From Nemertoderma westbladi (Eukaryota; Xenacoelomorpha; Nemertodermatida; Nemertodermatidae), in contig JAUCBJ010007289.1 of assembly GCA_032718475.1 (NCBI GenBank), positions 420,741-484,740 on the forward strand: DNA of 64,000 nucleotides, given 5' to 3'. Below the pieces are notes generated by a model. The model made no database searches. It was given only the letters and a program-made list of their open reading frames with translations, and had not been told where the DNA came from. Both the position numbers and the translations under genes were made by a program. Positions 1 through 14,110 of this stretch are shown in pieces (position 1 is the first letter of the stretch; every line of letters starts with the position of its first letter).

Positions 1-203
1 TATTTCTATAAATTTGGGCTGAAATCATACCGGTATTCTGTAATTACTTCTAGTTAATTACAATACTTATATATACTATAAGTGTATACCGGTATTCTAA
101 TATATTGTAATTAATTACCGGTACTAGGCCAACAGTCATACTAAATTACTAGACTTGCTTTAACTGTAACTATAGCAGTAAGCATTCAACTGTATAGATA
201 AAC
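1..203 (+). other. End of 5' leader of BEL copy 1
   Basis: This stretch matches the last 200 bases before gag in copies 2 (27843-28165) and 3 (48779-49099). It carries several ACCGGTA palindromes and a short hairpin-forming element, ACTTATA followed by TATAAGT with a five-base loop. The first gag ATG follows at 204. Confidence 0.8.
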
Positions 204-1589
204 ATGTCTGACACCCAGCAAAACCTGTCAGACAGTCTAATCGATACAACCATCTGTGACACAGATAGGAGTGTGGAGCGATTAAGAAAGGGGTTCAGCT
301 CACCTCCTGCTGAAAGAAAGGTCATCCCTCCAGTAGTAGTATCAGACCCTAGGCTAATCCAACACCGTAGGTCTATCATCGGCACTCGGGCCCAGGTCAA
401 ACAGAATCAAGAAGCAGCTGTCCAACTGCAGCAACAGCCTAGTCAAGAAACTCGTTCCCAGCGACCCGATAGCTCCAGTAGTTCGGATACTGTAGAGCTG
501 ACCCCCGAACGCGGAGTGAAGATGGCGGATGCAGCCTATTCGGATCCCCTTCTCACTCTTCCTGCCGCAGTACTAACTACGATATTGATTGCGGTGGAGG
601 AACACCAAGCCGATTGGGCAAGAAGTAAGCGAGCGACCCAAGATAGTTATGCGGGATACGACAGGGAAGAATTGATGTCTATTGTCGAGTCACAATGGAA
701 CTTTCCCTGACCCGGATTCCCGTTAGACTTGTCTGAAGCTACCTGGGAAGACATACACAGGATGGGAGTGACTAAAGATACGATGGATCCAGCTGTTTGG
801 AAGAGGTCGGCAGCAGGATATGTGCAGGGATTCTTCGGCTCATTAGAGCGATTAGAAGAACAACTGTTTCGACAACCCCAAGGACCTCAAGAGCAGGAAG
901 AGCTGCTTTATCAAGTATGCGAAAGAACCCTACGCATTAGACTAATCCTATCAGCCTTTGAGGAAACTTCTAAAAGAAGACAGGACACGTCGCTGCAAGT
1001 TGCTGTCAAGACTTGGTTCCAGCGGGTAGGTCTCAAAGTTCAAGAAACGGCCCAGTGGAAATCCCAGCTGGCTGAGAGACCAACCTATGAAGAACCAACC
1101 GATGCCACCCTTTCTCAAGAGGAAAGCGAAGGGACAGCAGCGGAGAAGCCGCCCTCTAGAGACGCTATTGACATTTATCTGTCCGACTATCAGCGATTCC
1201 TAGGAGACGAAGAGTTGAGGAGACGACTGGCTGGACTTCGCCCCAATAGTGAAGGAGCCAAGCTTGTGTTGGACTCAATCGATGCGGAAATGTTAGCTGC
1301 AAACCAAGCTAAATTTGATGAAAAACTCCGCCTCGCTAGAGTCCAAGAAGAACAAGTAAAGAAAAAACGGATAGAGGACCGAAAGGCAGCAGCGGCGGCA
1401 GAAGCAGAAGCAGAAAGAAAGGCAGCAAAGGCAGAAGCAGAAAGAAAGGCAGCAAAGGCAGTGGCAGAAGCAGAACGGAGAGCGTCTGAGGAGATTACCC
1501 AACTGGAGTTGGAAAATCTGCAAGAGACGCAAGACAACATAAATAAACAGTTAACTGCTAGTCAAATGCAGATGATGATGATGAGATGA
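204..1589 (+). pseudogene. gag: gag, N-terminal part, BEL copy 1 (interrupted)
   Basis: This is the first part of the structural polyprotein. The start is the ATG at 204, aligned with 28166 and 49100 in the other copies. A TGA at 708-710 replaces a GGA seen in copies 2 and 3, after about 168 codons; the same frame continues to 1589. The later part is a charged coiled-coil with an Ala/Glu/Lys repeat (about 1384-1480) that differs in length between the three copies. The frame is lost at an expanded ATG/GAT microsatellite (1566-1590) where copy 3 has a shorter run; the stop overlaps an ATG at 1586 as ATGA. This is most simply read as replication slippage, although reinitiation at the overlap cannot be excluded. 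Confidence 0.85.
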
Positions 1590-4500
1590 TGAGATCTACT
1601 CCCAAACGCCAGGGATACACATCATCGGAGGAAAGCGAAACCACCGATCCTGAAGGTGGAGGAAATAGATCTCGTCTAAGCAGGCGTAGAAAAACATCTC
1701 ACCGTCACAAATTGCCTGATTTGCCCCCAGCGGTTAGAAGACAACTAGCTAGCACAGACTTAAGTAGTATAGAACCTACAGACCAAATTATTAAGGTCAA
1801 AAGACTCCCTACTATAGTTGATGAGCCTGAAATAATTAGGCCTGTCGTTCCCAAAGCCACTCCTGTGCTAGAGACCCCTGTACTTCCAGAGCTTAACTCT
1901 AAATTCCCTTTACACAGTACTACACTGCCTGTACCCGGTAGAACAGTCCATGAGAATATCCCTGTCCTGGAAGCTGAGAGAGAAATCAAAGATTTGTCTC
2001 CCGTCGTCCCGCGTCGGCCCGCTACAATGTTGGCGACTCCCACTTCGGCGGTCGAGTGGGTAGAGGAGGGACGGCGGGGGATGAATCTCCTGCTCGGACA
2101 GATGCAGGAGACTGTCCACCAACTTAAGGGAACAGTAAGGGAAGGTAGGGCAGAATTGCAAGAAGAGCAGCAAAGTATCGCGCTAGAACGCGACAAATTA
2201 GTCAATATACAAAAGGGTATACCAATACCCCCAGTAACATTGTGTCAACCTGTTAGGTCTGAAGTATTACATGCGCAAGGTGTGGAGCCTACACGCATCT
2301 ATACTGCTAGTGAAGTAGAAACTCCTATAGCAAACCCTATTAAGGGTGATTATAAACCTGTTGTTAATGATATTCCTTATAGACCTGATAATAATCCGAG
2401 AAATTTATATACCGATAATTCGATATTAAATAATACGATGGCCCAAGAAAGCTTTACGCGTCAGATGGCTAGAACAGAAGCCCGACAAGTGGTCAAAGTG
2501 GGAGAAATCGTCAAATTCAATGGAGATGAGATGAAATGGTTACCCTTTAATGAATATTACAAAGATAGCATACAGAACTCTGTACTATCTAATGGAGAGA
2601 AACTTAGATTCCTCATCAAGTGCTTGGAAGGACCTCCCAAGTTAATGGCGTTAAAGTTTATTGGACATCCAGATGGATTAAGACAAGTTTGGGACACATT
2701 AAACATCAGGTATGGTAACAAGGATAACATAGCTAAGTTTTTGTATGCAAAATTAGTAGCCCCCCGAAACTTCCTTAGTAGCGGGATTATAGAGTTTTCC
2801 GATGAGATTCAGGAGATCTGTAGACAATTGGACTGGTTAGGTAAGTCTCATGAATATCAGAGTTCCATGGTTATTGGAGCTGTAGTCTCTACTTTACCAA
2901 AGGGTGGAGTATGTACACGCTGGGATAAGAAGGTGTTGTATATGAATGAGCAGCAACGACGAGGCCCTACCATGGCTGATCTCATGTCCTTCTTAGATGG
3001 TGAAGTAAAGCTACAACTCATCAAGCAGTCCAGAGAGAAAACATCGGAAAATAAGGTAAGTGAGAAACCCGTTTCTAGGAGAAGAGTAACACCAGTGTGT
3101 TACACTGACGACGGCGAAAGCCAAGCTTCTCAAGAAGAAGACAGCGGAAAAGACACTGACAAATTTTACTACGTTAACAAAACCTCAAAAGACGTAAGTA
3201 AATACAAGGCTCGAACCAACGATAGGAGAGAACAGGTTGCCAAGACTCCTCCTCAGTCTCCTAACAGAATGCACGGAAGAAAGCCCGAAGAAAGAACGAG
3301 AGTGCATCAAGTTACCCAAGGTAAAGTGAGTAACATCAAACCAAACTGTGCGCTGTGCGACGGGTCCCACCGTTTGAGTGCGTGTGCTGAATTTCTAAAG
3401 AAATCCCTTGTAGACAGACGTGCAGTCATGTGGGATAAGCGGTTATGCTATAATTGCCTCAGATCAGGACACCAACGGCGAACCTGTTACTCCGACGTAA
3501 AGTGTGCAAAGTGTGGCGCGAAACATCACATCTTGTTACACAGTGAGTTCGAACGAGACAACCCGAGTCAGGTAAGTGAGCCTGAGCTACATGTCCAATT
3601 CAGTGATGTAAATGACACTGATCAAGAGTCTGAGATGGAAGGATTCTATACTGACGAATTCTCCGACGCCAACGAATCCTGTTATCTAATCAATACCGCG
3701 GTGTATCGAGCACTTACTTACGAAAAGGACACCGACAATGAGTTCCCCCCAACTACTTTTGCCAGACAACCATCTTGGAAAGCCCCAACTTCCAACGTAG
3801 GAATCAGAGAATTTCCTGTAGTGCAGGTGAGGTTCATGGTCCTAACAAATATCTTTGCTGGACAACCCAAATTCCGGACTAAATTGAATATGTCAGGAAT
3901 TATGCAGGTTTGGAAATCTACCCTAATGGCAGATTACTATGTAGGTGTGTTGTCCACCCCCCAGGATAAATTAGGAGCACAAGGTATAAGGTCGGTAAAA
4001 ATGGTGGCTATAAAGAACTTTGCTACTACCCAAGCAGATCTTTATAATTGGGACGAGGATGAGAGCATCCAACAGCTTAAGATACCTCGATTCCAGACAG
4101 ATTATCCTGGAGTGCAAATACTCATCGGCCAAAACGCGCATGAGGTGCTCGAGACATTGGAGAAACGGCCTGCTCAACCGCAGCCACTGCAAACCTATGC
4201 GGTAAGAACTAGAGTAGGTTGGTACTTTACTGGCCCTTCCCGCAGAACTCTCGAAGAGAGAATGCCACAAGAACGAATATACCAAGCAAACGATTGTGAA
4301 GTGGAGAGCAGTGAGGTGGACGAACTAACTGAGGGAACACCATACTCCTCAGATAATGACGACATCTACCAATTCTTCGATGAAGAGAACACAATCGACC
4401 TACTTACAGAAAACAAAACTTGGAAAAACCAGGTGAACCTATGTCAACTGATTCGCCCATCGGGACCCATTGACTACAATGATGAACTAAATGACGAGAT

Positions 4501-5362
4501 AGAGCGCTACAACGCTAGAACTCGGGACGAACTCGCCGTACGATTCTTTACTCAAGAATTGGTAGAGCCCAATTCATACGATAAGGCCCTATCGATAGAA
4601 GAAGAAAGAGCCAAGCAAATCCAGGAAACAACTACACGTTTTTTAAAAGATCAAGGTAGATATGAAATCGGCCTACCATTTCGAAAACGAGAACCTAGAT
4701 TTATAAATAACAGACCCTTGGCAGAGAAAAGAATCACTCAATTACATCGACGCCTTACGGCTAATGCTTCAGCTAAAGAGATGTACCAAACTCAGTTGAA
4801 GAAATTTATTACAAAGGGATACGCGGAGCGAGTACCGGAAGGAACACCAGTAACTGAGAGAACGTATTACTTAACACATCATTACGTTCCCAAACCCGGT
4901 AAACCCCATGAAGTACGAGTCGTATTCGATGGCTCCGCTCTATATATGGGCCAATCCCTCAATTCCGAGTTGTTACCAGGACCCAACTTACTCCAATCTT
5001 TGTTGGGAATACTTTTAAGATTAAGACAATATTCCATCGCGTTCGCCTCCGATATAGAAGGAATGTTCTTACAAGTCAAGGCGCTGGATAGAGATAGAGA
5101 CAGCCTGAGATTTCTGTGGTGGCCTGAAGGAGACCTCAACCAGAAACCGGTAGAGTACTGGATGACCATCCAGGCTTTTGGGATCATATCAAGCCCTTCC
5201 AACGCCTGCTCCGTGGTGCGGACCACTGCGAATGACAACCGGGACGCCTTCTCAAAAGAGGTGATAGACAACATCAAGCGTAATATATACATTGACGACA
5301 ATTTAAGGTCCCTTCCATCAGTAGAAGAAGCCATTGATGTCGCGAAAGGAACGGTAGAGTGA
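1586..5362 (+). pseudogene. gag-pol: gag C-terminus, damaged protease and RT N-terminal half, BEL copy 1
   Basis: This continuous frame of 1,258 codons holds a proline-rich linker, a DUF1759-like capsid region (about 2500-3060) and three zinc knuckles typical of BEL Gag (about 3347-3540: CALC, CYNC and CAKC knuckles). The retropepsin region follows, but compared with copies 2 and 3 it lacks 24 codons that include the DSGST catalytic motif. One base is lost near 3830 and 71 bases near 3848, so the frame is kept while the protease is destroyed. The RT begins near 4860 and includes the DIEGMF motif and YIDD (about 5288-5299; copies 2 and 3 have YMDD). A TGA at 5360-5362, where copy 2 has a Cys codon, ends the frame. 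Confidence 0.88.
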
Positions 5363-8173
5363 TTGAAAAGAGGTGGATTTCGACTGACGAAATTCACCAG
5401 CAACTCCCGTGAGTTTCTGGAAGCGATACCTGTAGAAGACCGAGGAACGAAAGACCTAGACTTAATAAAGGATGATCTTCCAGAAACCAAGACGCTCGGC
5501 TTGAAGTGGGACACAGAAAAGGATATCCTGTTTTTTCAGCTAAAACAGCGAGATAATCCAGTTCGGACCAAACGGATTTGTTTAAGTATCCTGAGCACTT
5601 ATTTCGACCCATTGGGATTTATTAGCCCAGTTATATTGATTGCTCGGAGTTTAGTACAACAAATGTGGCTTGAAAACCACTCATGGGACGATCCACTTAA
5701 GGGAGAACTGTTAAAGAAGTGGATGAAATGGGAAGATTCTCTACCTGCCATCGAGAGCTTTGTAATTTCCCGTGCATATTTTGGTCATGTTCTTCCTACG
5801 TATTCCTATCAACTCCACGTGTTTGGAGACGCCAGCGACATGGGAATAGGTATAGTAGCATATCTGCGAGTCGAAACTCCGGATGGAATCAAAGTCGCCT
5901 TGGTTACCTCTAAGGCATTGATTAACAACAAGTTAAAGGTTCCTCGAGCGGAGTTAAAAGTGGCTTTATACGCTACAGCCATCGGCCGGAATGTAACAGA
6001 ACAAATCGACTATCCACTGGAGAAAACTGTTTATTGGACCGACGCTTTACTCGTGTTGGAGTATATAACCAATGAAGTCTGTCAGTTCAGCGTTTTTGTT
6101 ACTAACAGAGTAGCCATTATTCTTAGTCGCCCAAAGATAGATCAATGGAGACATTGCCCTGGTACGATTAATCCAGCCGATATCGCCTCCAGGGGAGCAA
6201 CTCCGCAGGAACTGATAGATACTCCAGACTGGCTGGGTGGACCCGACTTCCTGAGCAAGGAAGAGGATGAATGGCCTCCTCACCTTACTACGGCGGAGAT
6301 TAGACAAGCCAAGGGAGCGGAGAAAGTCAAACCTAAAACCCGGGCGAGTAAATCGAAGTTATTTAAACCGACGATCGATCTATCTGTATTACATACTTCC
6401 GGAAACGATGCTTCGGATCCACAATCCCTCGCCACAAATAAGTCTGTTGTGGAAATTAGAGATAGAGATTGGAAATCTGGAATACCAGACGTCTCGCAAG
6501 GAATCTCACCCCTGCTGCAGAGAGCAATGCATCACTACAGTTCCTGGAATCGGCTCTGTAAAGCCGTCACATATTTAAGGCGATGTTTTCATCATCACTA
6601 CTCCAGGACGAAGACCATTAGTGATACCGCTCCATTGACATCTGCGCAAGTTCATGTTATTAAAAATTTACCTAAATATAAGACATCCGACCGGTTTCTA
6701 AAGGAAAAAATCAGTTACCAGGAGCATGAAGAAACCAATAAGCAGATACTGAGACTCCTGCAATGCTATGAGGATTCCGATAAGTATTTCCTGTTGTTGA
6801 GAAATCCGCAGATGCGCTTAAGGGATTGCTTCTCTAGCACAATGATAGATGGGTTAATACGTGTTGGAGGAAGGCTCACCAATGCGCCATTATCCTTTGA
6901 CACTAAATTCCCCATACTCATTAGAAATCTTGAGGTACAAATCAAGATGATTGTAGATGTTCACAGTAAACTTTATCATGCTGGTAGAGAACGAGTTCTT
7001 AGCGAAATCCGAACTCGCTATTATTTTGATAAACCCCGTAGAGCTCTGAACCAAGTTCTTAGGAACTGCATACCCTGTAGGAAAGCATTCAGTAGGCCTT
7101 TAACACAGCGAGAGGCAGAATTACCTAGGGAACGAGTAAGCTTCTATGAACCACCTTTTACTAATACTGGTGTAGATTTATTTGGCCCTATTGAAGTATA
7201 TCGTGCTAGGACTATAGTCAAGAGATGGTGTGTCATCTTCGTATGCATGACTTGTAGAGCCATCCATCTCGATATGGTGAACGATCTATCTACCAACAGC
7301 TTCGTCTTAAGTTTACGCCGACAGATCGCTCGCTTCGGGACTAGTAATACCATGAGATCGGATAAGGGAACGAACTTCATTGGTGCCAACAACGAAATCC
7401 AGGCTTATGTGAAGGACTGTAACCAAAGACAGGTGGACGATCAGCTAAGGATAACAGCGTCTAGCTGGACCTTCAACGCCGCCGACGCCCCTTGGTGGGG
7501 AGGAAGTTGGGAGAGATTAATTAGAAGTGTCAAGACCGCATTTCACTTTATAGTGCCATGCCGCGCGTATCTCACCGACGAACTTTTGCGGACGTTAATG
7601 GAGGAAATAGCTGCCTATCTCAACGAGAGACCGCTTATGCCAGTCTCATCGAGTCCCGATTCCCTGGAAGCGCTAACACCCGCGCACTTCCTACTGAAGA
7701 AACCTGTAGCCATGCTCCCACGATCGGAGATTGCCGACGGAGACGAATACTGCCGTCGAACTTGGCAACTTATGCAGTTGCTTTCCCGTCGTTTCGCTGA
7801 CCATTTCGAGAAACATTATCTGCCCACGCTGCAACTTCGAACTAAGTGGTTTGCGCAGCAAGAAAATGTCAGCGCCGGAGATATGGTGCTTATTGTAGAT
7901 TCAGACCTTCCACGTAAACGGTGGCAGACAGGTCGTATCATCGAGACTCACATCTCAGATGATGGTTTAGTGCGCTCGGTAGAACTCGTCGTCATGCGGC
8001 GTAACTTCAAGAAGCCAGGCATAATCTTTGAGACGCAACAACTCAATCGCCCAGTTGGTCGTTTATGTTTGCTGGAAAGAGACCGAGAACTCTCCGGAAA
8101 CTATGGAAGGCAAGACACTCTTCCCACGACCACCTCCCTAATTCCTCAAACATCTAGGGACTCCCCAACGTGA
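5363..8173 (+). pseudogene. pol: RT C-terminus, RNase H, integrase and Pao C-terminal domain, BEL copy 1
   Basis: Same frame as 1586-5362 after one stop. In order: the RT thumb; RNase H with the acidic residues in FGDAS, PRAEL, WTDA and NPADIASRG; and the integrase zinc region, with both His of HSKLYHAG and CIPC. The catalytic core follows, with D, D and E in VDLFGP, RSDKGTNF and WGGSWERL, then a DUF5641-like tail around SAGDMVLIVD. All integrase ligands are intact here, unlike copy 2. Without a stop-free upstream frame the protein could only be made by readthrough, so I call it a pseudogene segment. Confidence 0.88.
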
Positions 8174-9778
8174 TACGTCTGGAGTGGGTGTATGACTATA
8201 TTATTCTATCTATTTTATTATATTTTATATGCGAACATTATTATGTACTTTATTATAATCGTTTTTATTTAATTTTATTTAGTAGAATGTTATTTTAGAT
8301 TATTTAGTAGATTAGTGCAATATATTAGTGTTTATTACGTAATTACATATATATAATATATATTTAGTGTGACGGCGAGAAATAATTCTTTTTCTCTTTC
8401 CTTACTGTCCGTATTCTATTATAAATATGAGACTACAGTAAGATGACATGTCAGTACTTATTAAAGTACAATAAAGCTCCTACTATATTTAAGTATTATT
8501 GGTAGGCAGAGTATTAGGAATGCAAAGTTCAGATCCTCGTGTCTCGGCTAAACCAAGCTCTGGGTAGACCTTGGAAACGACTTGCCTCTTCACACTGACA
8601 TTGCTTCGTGCGATATTGCCCTTCTACCTTATATTAAATAATACATATAGTAGTGTGATGTCCCTATAACAGTAGCGTAAAACGCAAATAAATCTGTTAA
8701 ACCTTTTGACCATCTGTAATTCTAGTCGATTAAGATATCGCGGCACCCACCGATATACTTGAAAGACAAATTCTAGAATCAATGGTTAACGTCCCCAGAC
8801 AAGTTCTGGAATAAATCGGCGCCCATCTTAAATATTAATTTAATATATATTAAAATCTGTAAAATTCAGATCCTTTAAAATTTCTAGTCAATTAAGATAT
8901 CGCAGCACTTACCGATACTCTTAAAAGACAATTTTATAGAATTAAGGATCCTAAGTCACCAGACATGCTCTGGAATAAAATTGTGTCAATTTTAACGGGA
9001 ATAAATTTAAATTCATATTTTAAATGAATTTCATAAATTGTCATTATGTGCAATTTATAACATTCCCAAAATTTCATTAATTAATAGATCATGGGAGCGG
9101 AGATTCATCCTATTGAGTGTATTAGAGTGCGAGAATCTCCAACATATAGTCAATAGCCGATAAAATTAATAAAATCATGCATAGAGAGGATATTGACAAT
9201 TAAAGAATTACTATTAAATAGCATTCCAGATCTGTATGCATGAGAATTACCCTAATTCTACCGCTAGCTTTCCATAATGTCACCATAGCAACACCCACGC
9301 TAGAATTAGAAGCAAGTTAAAAGAACAATAGAAAGCTTGTCCCATTGCATAGCATAGAGAATACATAGCACACTGTTAGTATCCAAGGATACACCGTAAT
9401 AACGTGACATTCTGGAAGGCACTGACTAACGGACAAATGGCCTGTATGTGTACAATTGGTGACAGTTATGTGGAATTTATGCGTTTATAGGTGAATGTTA
9501 CTGCTAAAGTATGTTTACAGTAGCTAGTCGCAATTGTGAAAGTAACCCAACTCTCCTATAGAAAGAACCTAAAGTGGATCCAAGCCTTTGGGACGGACAG
9601 TGGAGTGACTTGTGCCGGTTATCGTTGTCGTGCTGTTGCTACATGTTGGCGTAAACACCGCGACAGCGGTACATCGGCGCTGAGAATCCCACTGTCCGGG
9701 GGCAAAGAGAGGTAGGCAGCGACGCCCGCTCGCCTAAACATAAACTCATTACAATATTAATAAACTCAGATAGCAGAT
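8174..9778 (+). other. pol-ORF3 spacer of BEL copy 1, with duplicated structured motif
   Basis: There is no coding frame in 1.6 kb, yet the sequence is conserved with 36250-37870 in copy 2. An imperfect tandem duplication (about 8700-8995) carries two versions of the same fold: an outer TTCTA/TAGAA pair, an inner TATCG/CGATA pair, and then a CCAGA/TCTGG hairpin (8795-8809 and 8959-8973). Further 3' is a GGGAGCGG tract (9092-9100). The spacer ends with a possible splice acceptor just before the ORF3 ATG. Confidence 0.75.
9092..9100 (+). promoter_or_regulatory. Candidate central polypurine tract, copy 1
   Basis: The nine bases TGGGAGCGG are identical to the tract that directly precedes the 3' LTR at 14102-14110, and the match is repeated in copy 2. 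An internal copy of the plus-strand primer tract is known in some retroviruses and LTR elements; the role here is inferred. Confidence 0.4.
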
Positions 9779-12700
9779 ATGACGGAGTTGATAGAAGATG
9801 ATCTTGGTATCAGGGAGCGATATACTCTACCTTTACAAGCATTTGTGGATAGCTTAATACGCGGTGAAGCCGATCCAACCATTACGGAGGACGATGGTCG
9901 TTATATCGAACCGCCGATGTCCCAAGAGCAACTTGCTCGTGAATTGGACTATCGAAAATTCACCGCTCGCTATACGAATCGTAATGGTACATATATGGAC
10001 TTCTTAACTACCGGCCATCCTATCGATTTACATGATACGGACGATGTAGACACAGAAAGGGAAATGGTTCTATTTAAATATCATACCCAGCGGAGTCGTA
10101 ACGATAAACTGAGAATAGAACACGAAAATTCTATTCGTAACAGACTGGAAAGAGAAAACGTTGAAGAACCGGACAAACGCATCGACTTCAACGACTACCT
10201 GGAATTTTTGAGAGAAACTTATCTCAACACCGCCAGTCAACAGAACCTAGAGACTCGATATCCTCAAGGTATATATCATGACCCTATGGTAGAACTCAAA
10301 TGGCTCTATTTCACTATGATGTATCTTACCGCCGATCGTCCACTACCTGTTATCCCGGATAGTTTTGAACAAATGGAAGAATATTGCAAAACTGGAGAAC
10401 GATCACCCGCGTTTCCTCTACAGGACGTACGTCTTTGGTATTATTGTGACGAATGCCCTAGACACAACCAACAAACTGAAAGACATAAACATCCGCGGAG
10501 ACGTTGCGCTAAACACAGCTTTACGCGTTATACTTACGGGAGTTTCGAGCGAAACCTGTTCGACGTATCACCTACGATCGCTCGTCTTAAATGATCACTA
10601 AATAAACCTATGATCAGAGTTCCGGAATACTCGGTCAGGCCTCCTCATTCCCTAGTGAGACCTCAAACTCTTGATCCTAACAGTATCACTGATCCTCCCG
10701 AACTATATTCCCTGTTCAAAGATTTAGTGCTACCCGAACAATTAATCGGTGGTGCTCCGGTAGTGGGTTCGTTAGACATTCGCCCATCCTACTTAGCCGG
10801 ATTGGGACGCGGGCAGCTAATATCGCCATTTAATCCTTACAATCGTCCAGGATTAAACCCGATGCAACCCGCCACGGAAGTCGAAGAGAGCGTTATAAGA
10901 AACGCTTTAGACGCCATTCGACAGAAGATCGAAAAGGGAACACAAGATTGTTTAGAGAAACGTAAATTACAACAACAAGTCCAATCGGTGAAGGAGTTAG
11001 CCTTGCCACAGTTTGATAGAGAAATCCAAAACCTCGAGGAGGACATCGAGCTTGGACGCACGTATTCTCTACAAGAGTTTTTAGATGAACGCTTACAGAG
11101 ACAAGCGGAAGAAAATCTACTCGAGGAGAAACACACGAAAATGGACGAAAGAGAAGAAGCCGCTTTAGCCCAACCCGAAGCTCAAATCCTTATGACAGAT
11201 CTCTACTCTAAAACCGTCCGTCATCCCTCGATGGTTCCACATTTCGGAGACAAACTCTTCGCGACGATACAACCCCAACCGGTTGATATCAGTACGGGAT
11301 CGCAAAATCTTATCGCTGACGCCCCTATGTTACAGCGTCCGCCGATCGAGGCCGCTCGTGTTGACGGTATACTCGTTGAACCTCCGGACAATCGAGCGGA
11401 TCTTGTCCGTCGTATGGTACACGATGTCAACATATGCGCTAGACCTTTACAGAACTCGTTTTATGGGATTAAAGACCACCCTTATTACGTTAATCTGACT
11501 CAATATTATATGGTAAAACCAGAAGACCCGACGCATAATTTAAAGTTTCTACCACTAATAAATCCTCTAGACGTTGTCGAACTCGAACAATTGCAGAAAC
11601 ATCTGGATCAGTTGGTAAAGGTAAACTCATTTAGAAAACCATATAACATTTCTCGAATCGAGAAGGATATAGAACCTCCTTATAATCTCGATGGATTTAT
11701 TAAAACTCGATTAGTCCATTGGAATCTAGATGTATTATTTGAAGAAGAGAAAATACAAAGATATGGAAATGTGGAGACGTATACCACTCGGCACATGAAG
11801 TATAGTGATCTCCCTGACGCTAACCAATGCGCCACCTTGTGGCATCCAGTAGGGATGACCCTAGAGAACGCCACCAAAGAGTGGAATGAAACTCTTAATG
11901 TCATTGAGATGTATGGAGTTGTCACCTATGATAATGAAGGTAGCGTTCCGGTCGGAGAACTAGGAACTACGCGCATGATCCACATACGCGGATTAGCTGG
12001 TTCTACCCACGTGTTTACTCGAGCGTGTTCCGACGTGATTGATTATTCCTTCGAAACTCTCACCGAAACGCAAAAGAATCTCCGACATGGACAATTCGAA
12101 CTCACGCAGCGTTACGTCATTGACACCGAACGCAAACCGGCCATGGGTATCGATGGATCGATGTTACCCCAGCCCGTACTCGAGATGTTGTTCAACGAAA
12201 GAATCCTTAAAATCGGCTCAGCTGTTTATGGAGATTTCCAAAACGACTTTCGGAATATGGAGAACATTCCATACCCTTTCGTTGATACTCAGCTGATTGC
12301 TCCCTGGGCAGAAGGTCGAGGTTTCTTCCGCACCATGTATGCTAATACGTCCAGCAACATTACAAAGGTGCAACGAACTTCCATAGGACATCTTGCCTTT
12401 CAGGAATACGGATGGAATTTCAAAGTCGGAAATCCCATCAACTATCAACAAGTATACGGAGACCATTATTCTCGATTATACTTTGATGGACCATTGACCG
12501 CACCTGGCGCCGTGTATAGCTTCATGAGTGTTCCACTCTGTCCCTCCTTAGCTATCTACACGATCTTTGAAAACACCGCACTTGCCGGTTGGCTAGCCGA
12601 TGTGTGCAGTCGTACTATACGCGCCCATCCATTAATACTTGGGACCAAACTCGCTAAGCTAGATGAACATAATAAATTCATCCGCTTCGAATGTTTCCGG

Positions 12701-14032
12701 CGATTTTTAACCCCGTTCCGCAACGTGGATAGCCAATTTAAAGACCGCGCTTTGACCAAGCTCAGCCTAAGAAACTCAGCTGCAGAGAAGTTGGATAGCG
12801 CTGGATTTGCCATTTTCAAAGAGATTTGTATATCGAACTTGTACTCCTCTGTTATACAAAGACCTCGAATCCCCACAGGTTATTCTGTCGTGGAAATTCA
12901 GACAATAGGTCCACTTGAAGAGACAGACACTCCCACCTCAGCTATGCACTGGGAAGACGAACCAATATGCCTAGAATCTGAGGAGATTCAACCTATCGCA
13001 CCCCGGAACAGCGACAACGATTATATCCTAGAATGGTATCAAGGTCCACAGTGTCTCACTGCGTACGATTATCGCCATGCCAACTATGTCTCTCGGCAAC
13101 GTTGTCGGTTATGCGCATCGAGAGACCATGTTACGCCCACGGACACAAACGTCCGCTGTTCCTATTTCCAAGAAAAAGCGACAATGGAAATTTATTGCGC
13201 ATATTGCAGACTCAATAACTTGCATATTTTTGCGGTTTGCCCTCAATTTATGACTCAATGTCACCATTGTCAACTAAAGGGACACGCCAGTTTCGATTGC
13301 CCTTTTAATCACGATTTGGAAAGCATAGATGAAATGATCACACTACGTTACATCAGAGCTTGGGAAGCGAACGCTGATTTACATTGTGATTCGCGCCATC
13401 GCTATTATCCTGGACGCGCTTACGAAGGAGTTTATGCGTTCCATCCTTACCTATTCGCTTCTGTCGAACAGAAATCACGCATGGCGAGTTACGAACTACT
13501 AAAGCGCGTCGGAGAATGTATTTCAACCAAGTTCGTACGCAAATTTCTCAGGAGTGTTAATCCTAGCGACCTTCATTCATATAACCTAATCAATTATATC
13601 CGTCAGGATCCGGACTATGGAGACTTATTTGTTAACTCACACCCCGAGTTAAAGGAAGTATATCGACGGCCTTACGAATACCGAGCCCGCGAACGCGAGT
13701 TGGAAAGAACCATTAAACCCAGGAAGTTTCTGACTGCCTATGGTCCACCCACGGCTCTCGTTCAGACCACTCGTAAAGGACCCGTAAGAGCGGCCATCCT
13801 AAAACGCGCTCTCAAGGCCGTTAGACCCCTCTCCCCCGACGTTGATGTCAATCAACCCGGCACTTCGACTGGCGGATACACCGACCATAATCCTACACCC
13901 TCTGATGCAATCATATTGCACCCTTCACCCAGGAGTTATAGCCCTCCTTGTAAAGTGGCTCACCCCAAAGAGAAAAAGACTCTGGCCAGCTTTAAAAAAC
14001 TGCGTAAACGCCGTCCGCGCAAGAAGGACTAA
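9779..14032 (+). pseudogene. ORF3, unrecognised large coiled-coil/zinc-knuckle protein, BEL copy 1 (one stop)
   Basis: I do not recognise this protein. It starts MTELIEDDLG and would be about 1,417 codons, interrupted once by TGA at 10592-10594 where copy 2 has CGA. It has no signal peptide and no membrane segment. A charged coiled-coil lies at about 10910-11170. Near the C-terminus are Cys/His clusters (about 13100-13310), including a canonical retroviral-type knuckle CHHC...GH...DC with CX2CX4HX4C spacing. The protein ends in a strongly basic tail with KKLRKRRPRKKD, which copy 2 has lost. It occupies the env position but has none of the properties of an envelope glycoprotein; a second nucleic-acid-binding structural protein is a more cautious guess. 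Confidence 0.8.
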
Positions 14033-14101
14033 CTGTTTAGAGTATTTACGTATATTAGAAACTGTGATTTTGGTATATTTATAGACTTGAATCCCATTTT
14101 C

Positions 14102-14110
14102 TGGGAGCGG
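14102..14110 (+). promoter_or_regulatory. Polypurine tract before 3' LTR, copy 1
   Basis: TGGGAGCGG abuts the TG that opens the LTR, which is the expected position of the plus-strand primer. The same bases occur at 42196-42204 in copy 2. Confidence 0.7.

Noticed and set aside
1586-1589. Deliberate ATGA stop-start coupling in gag of copy 1
   Set aside because: Copies 2 and 3 have a single frame here; the overlap comes from a microsatellite expansion.
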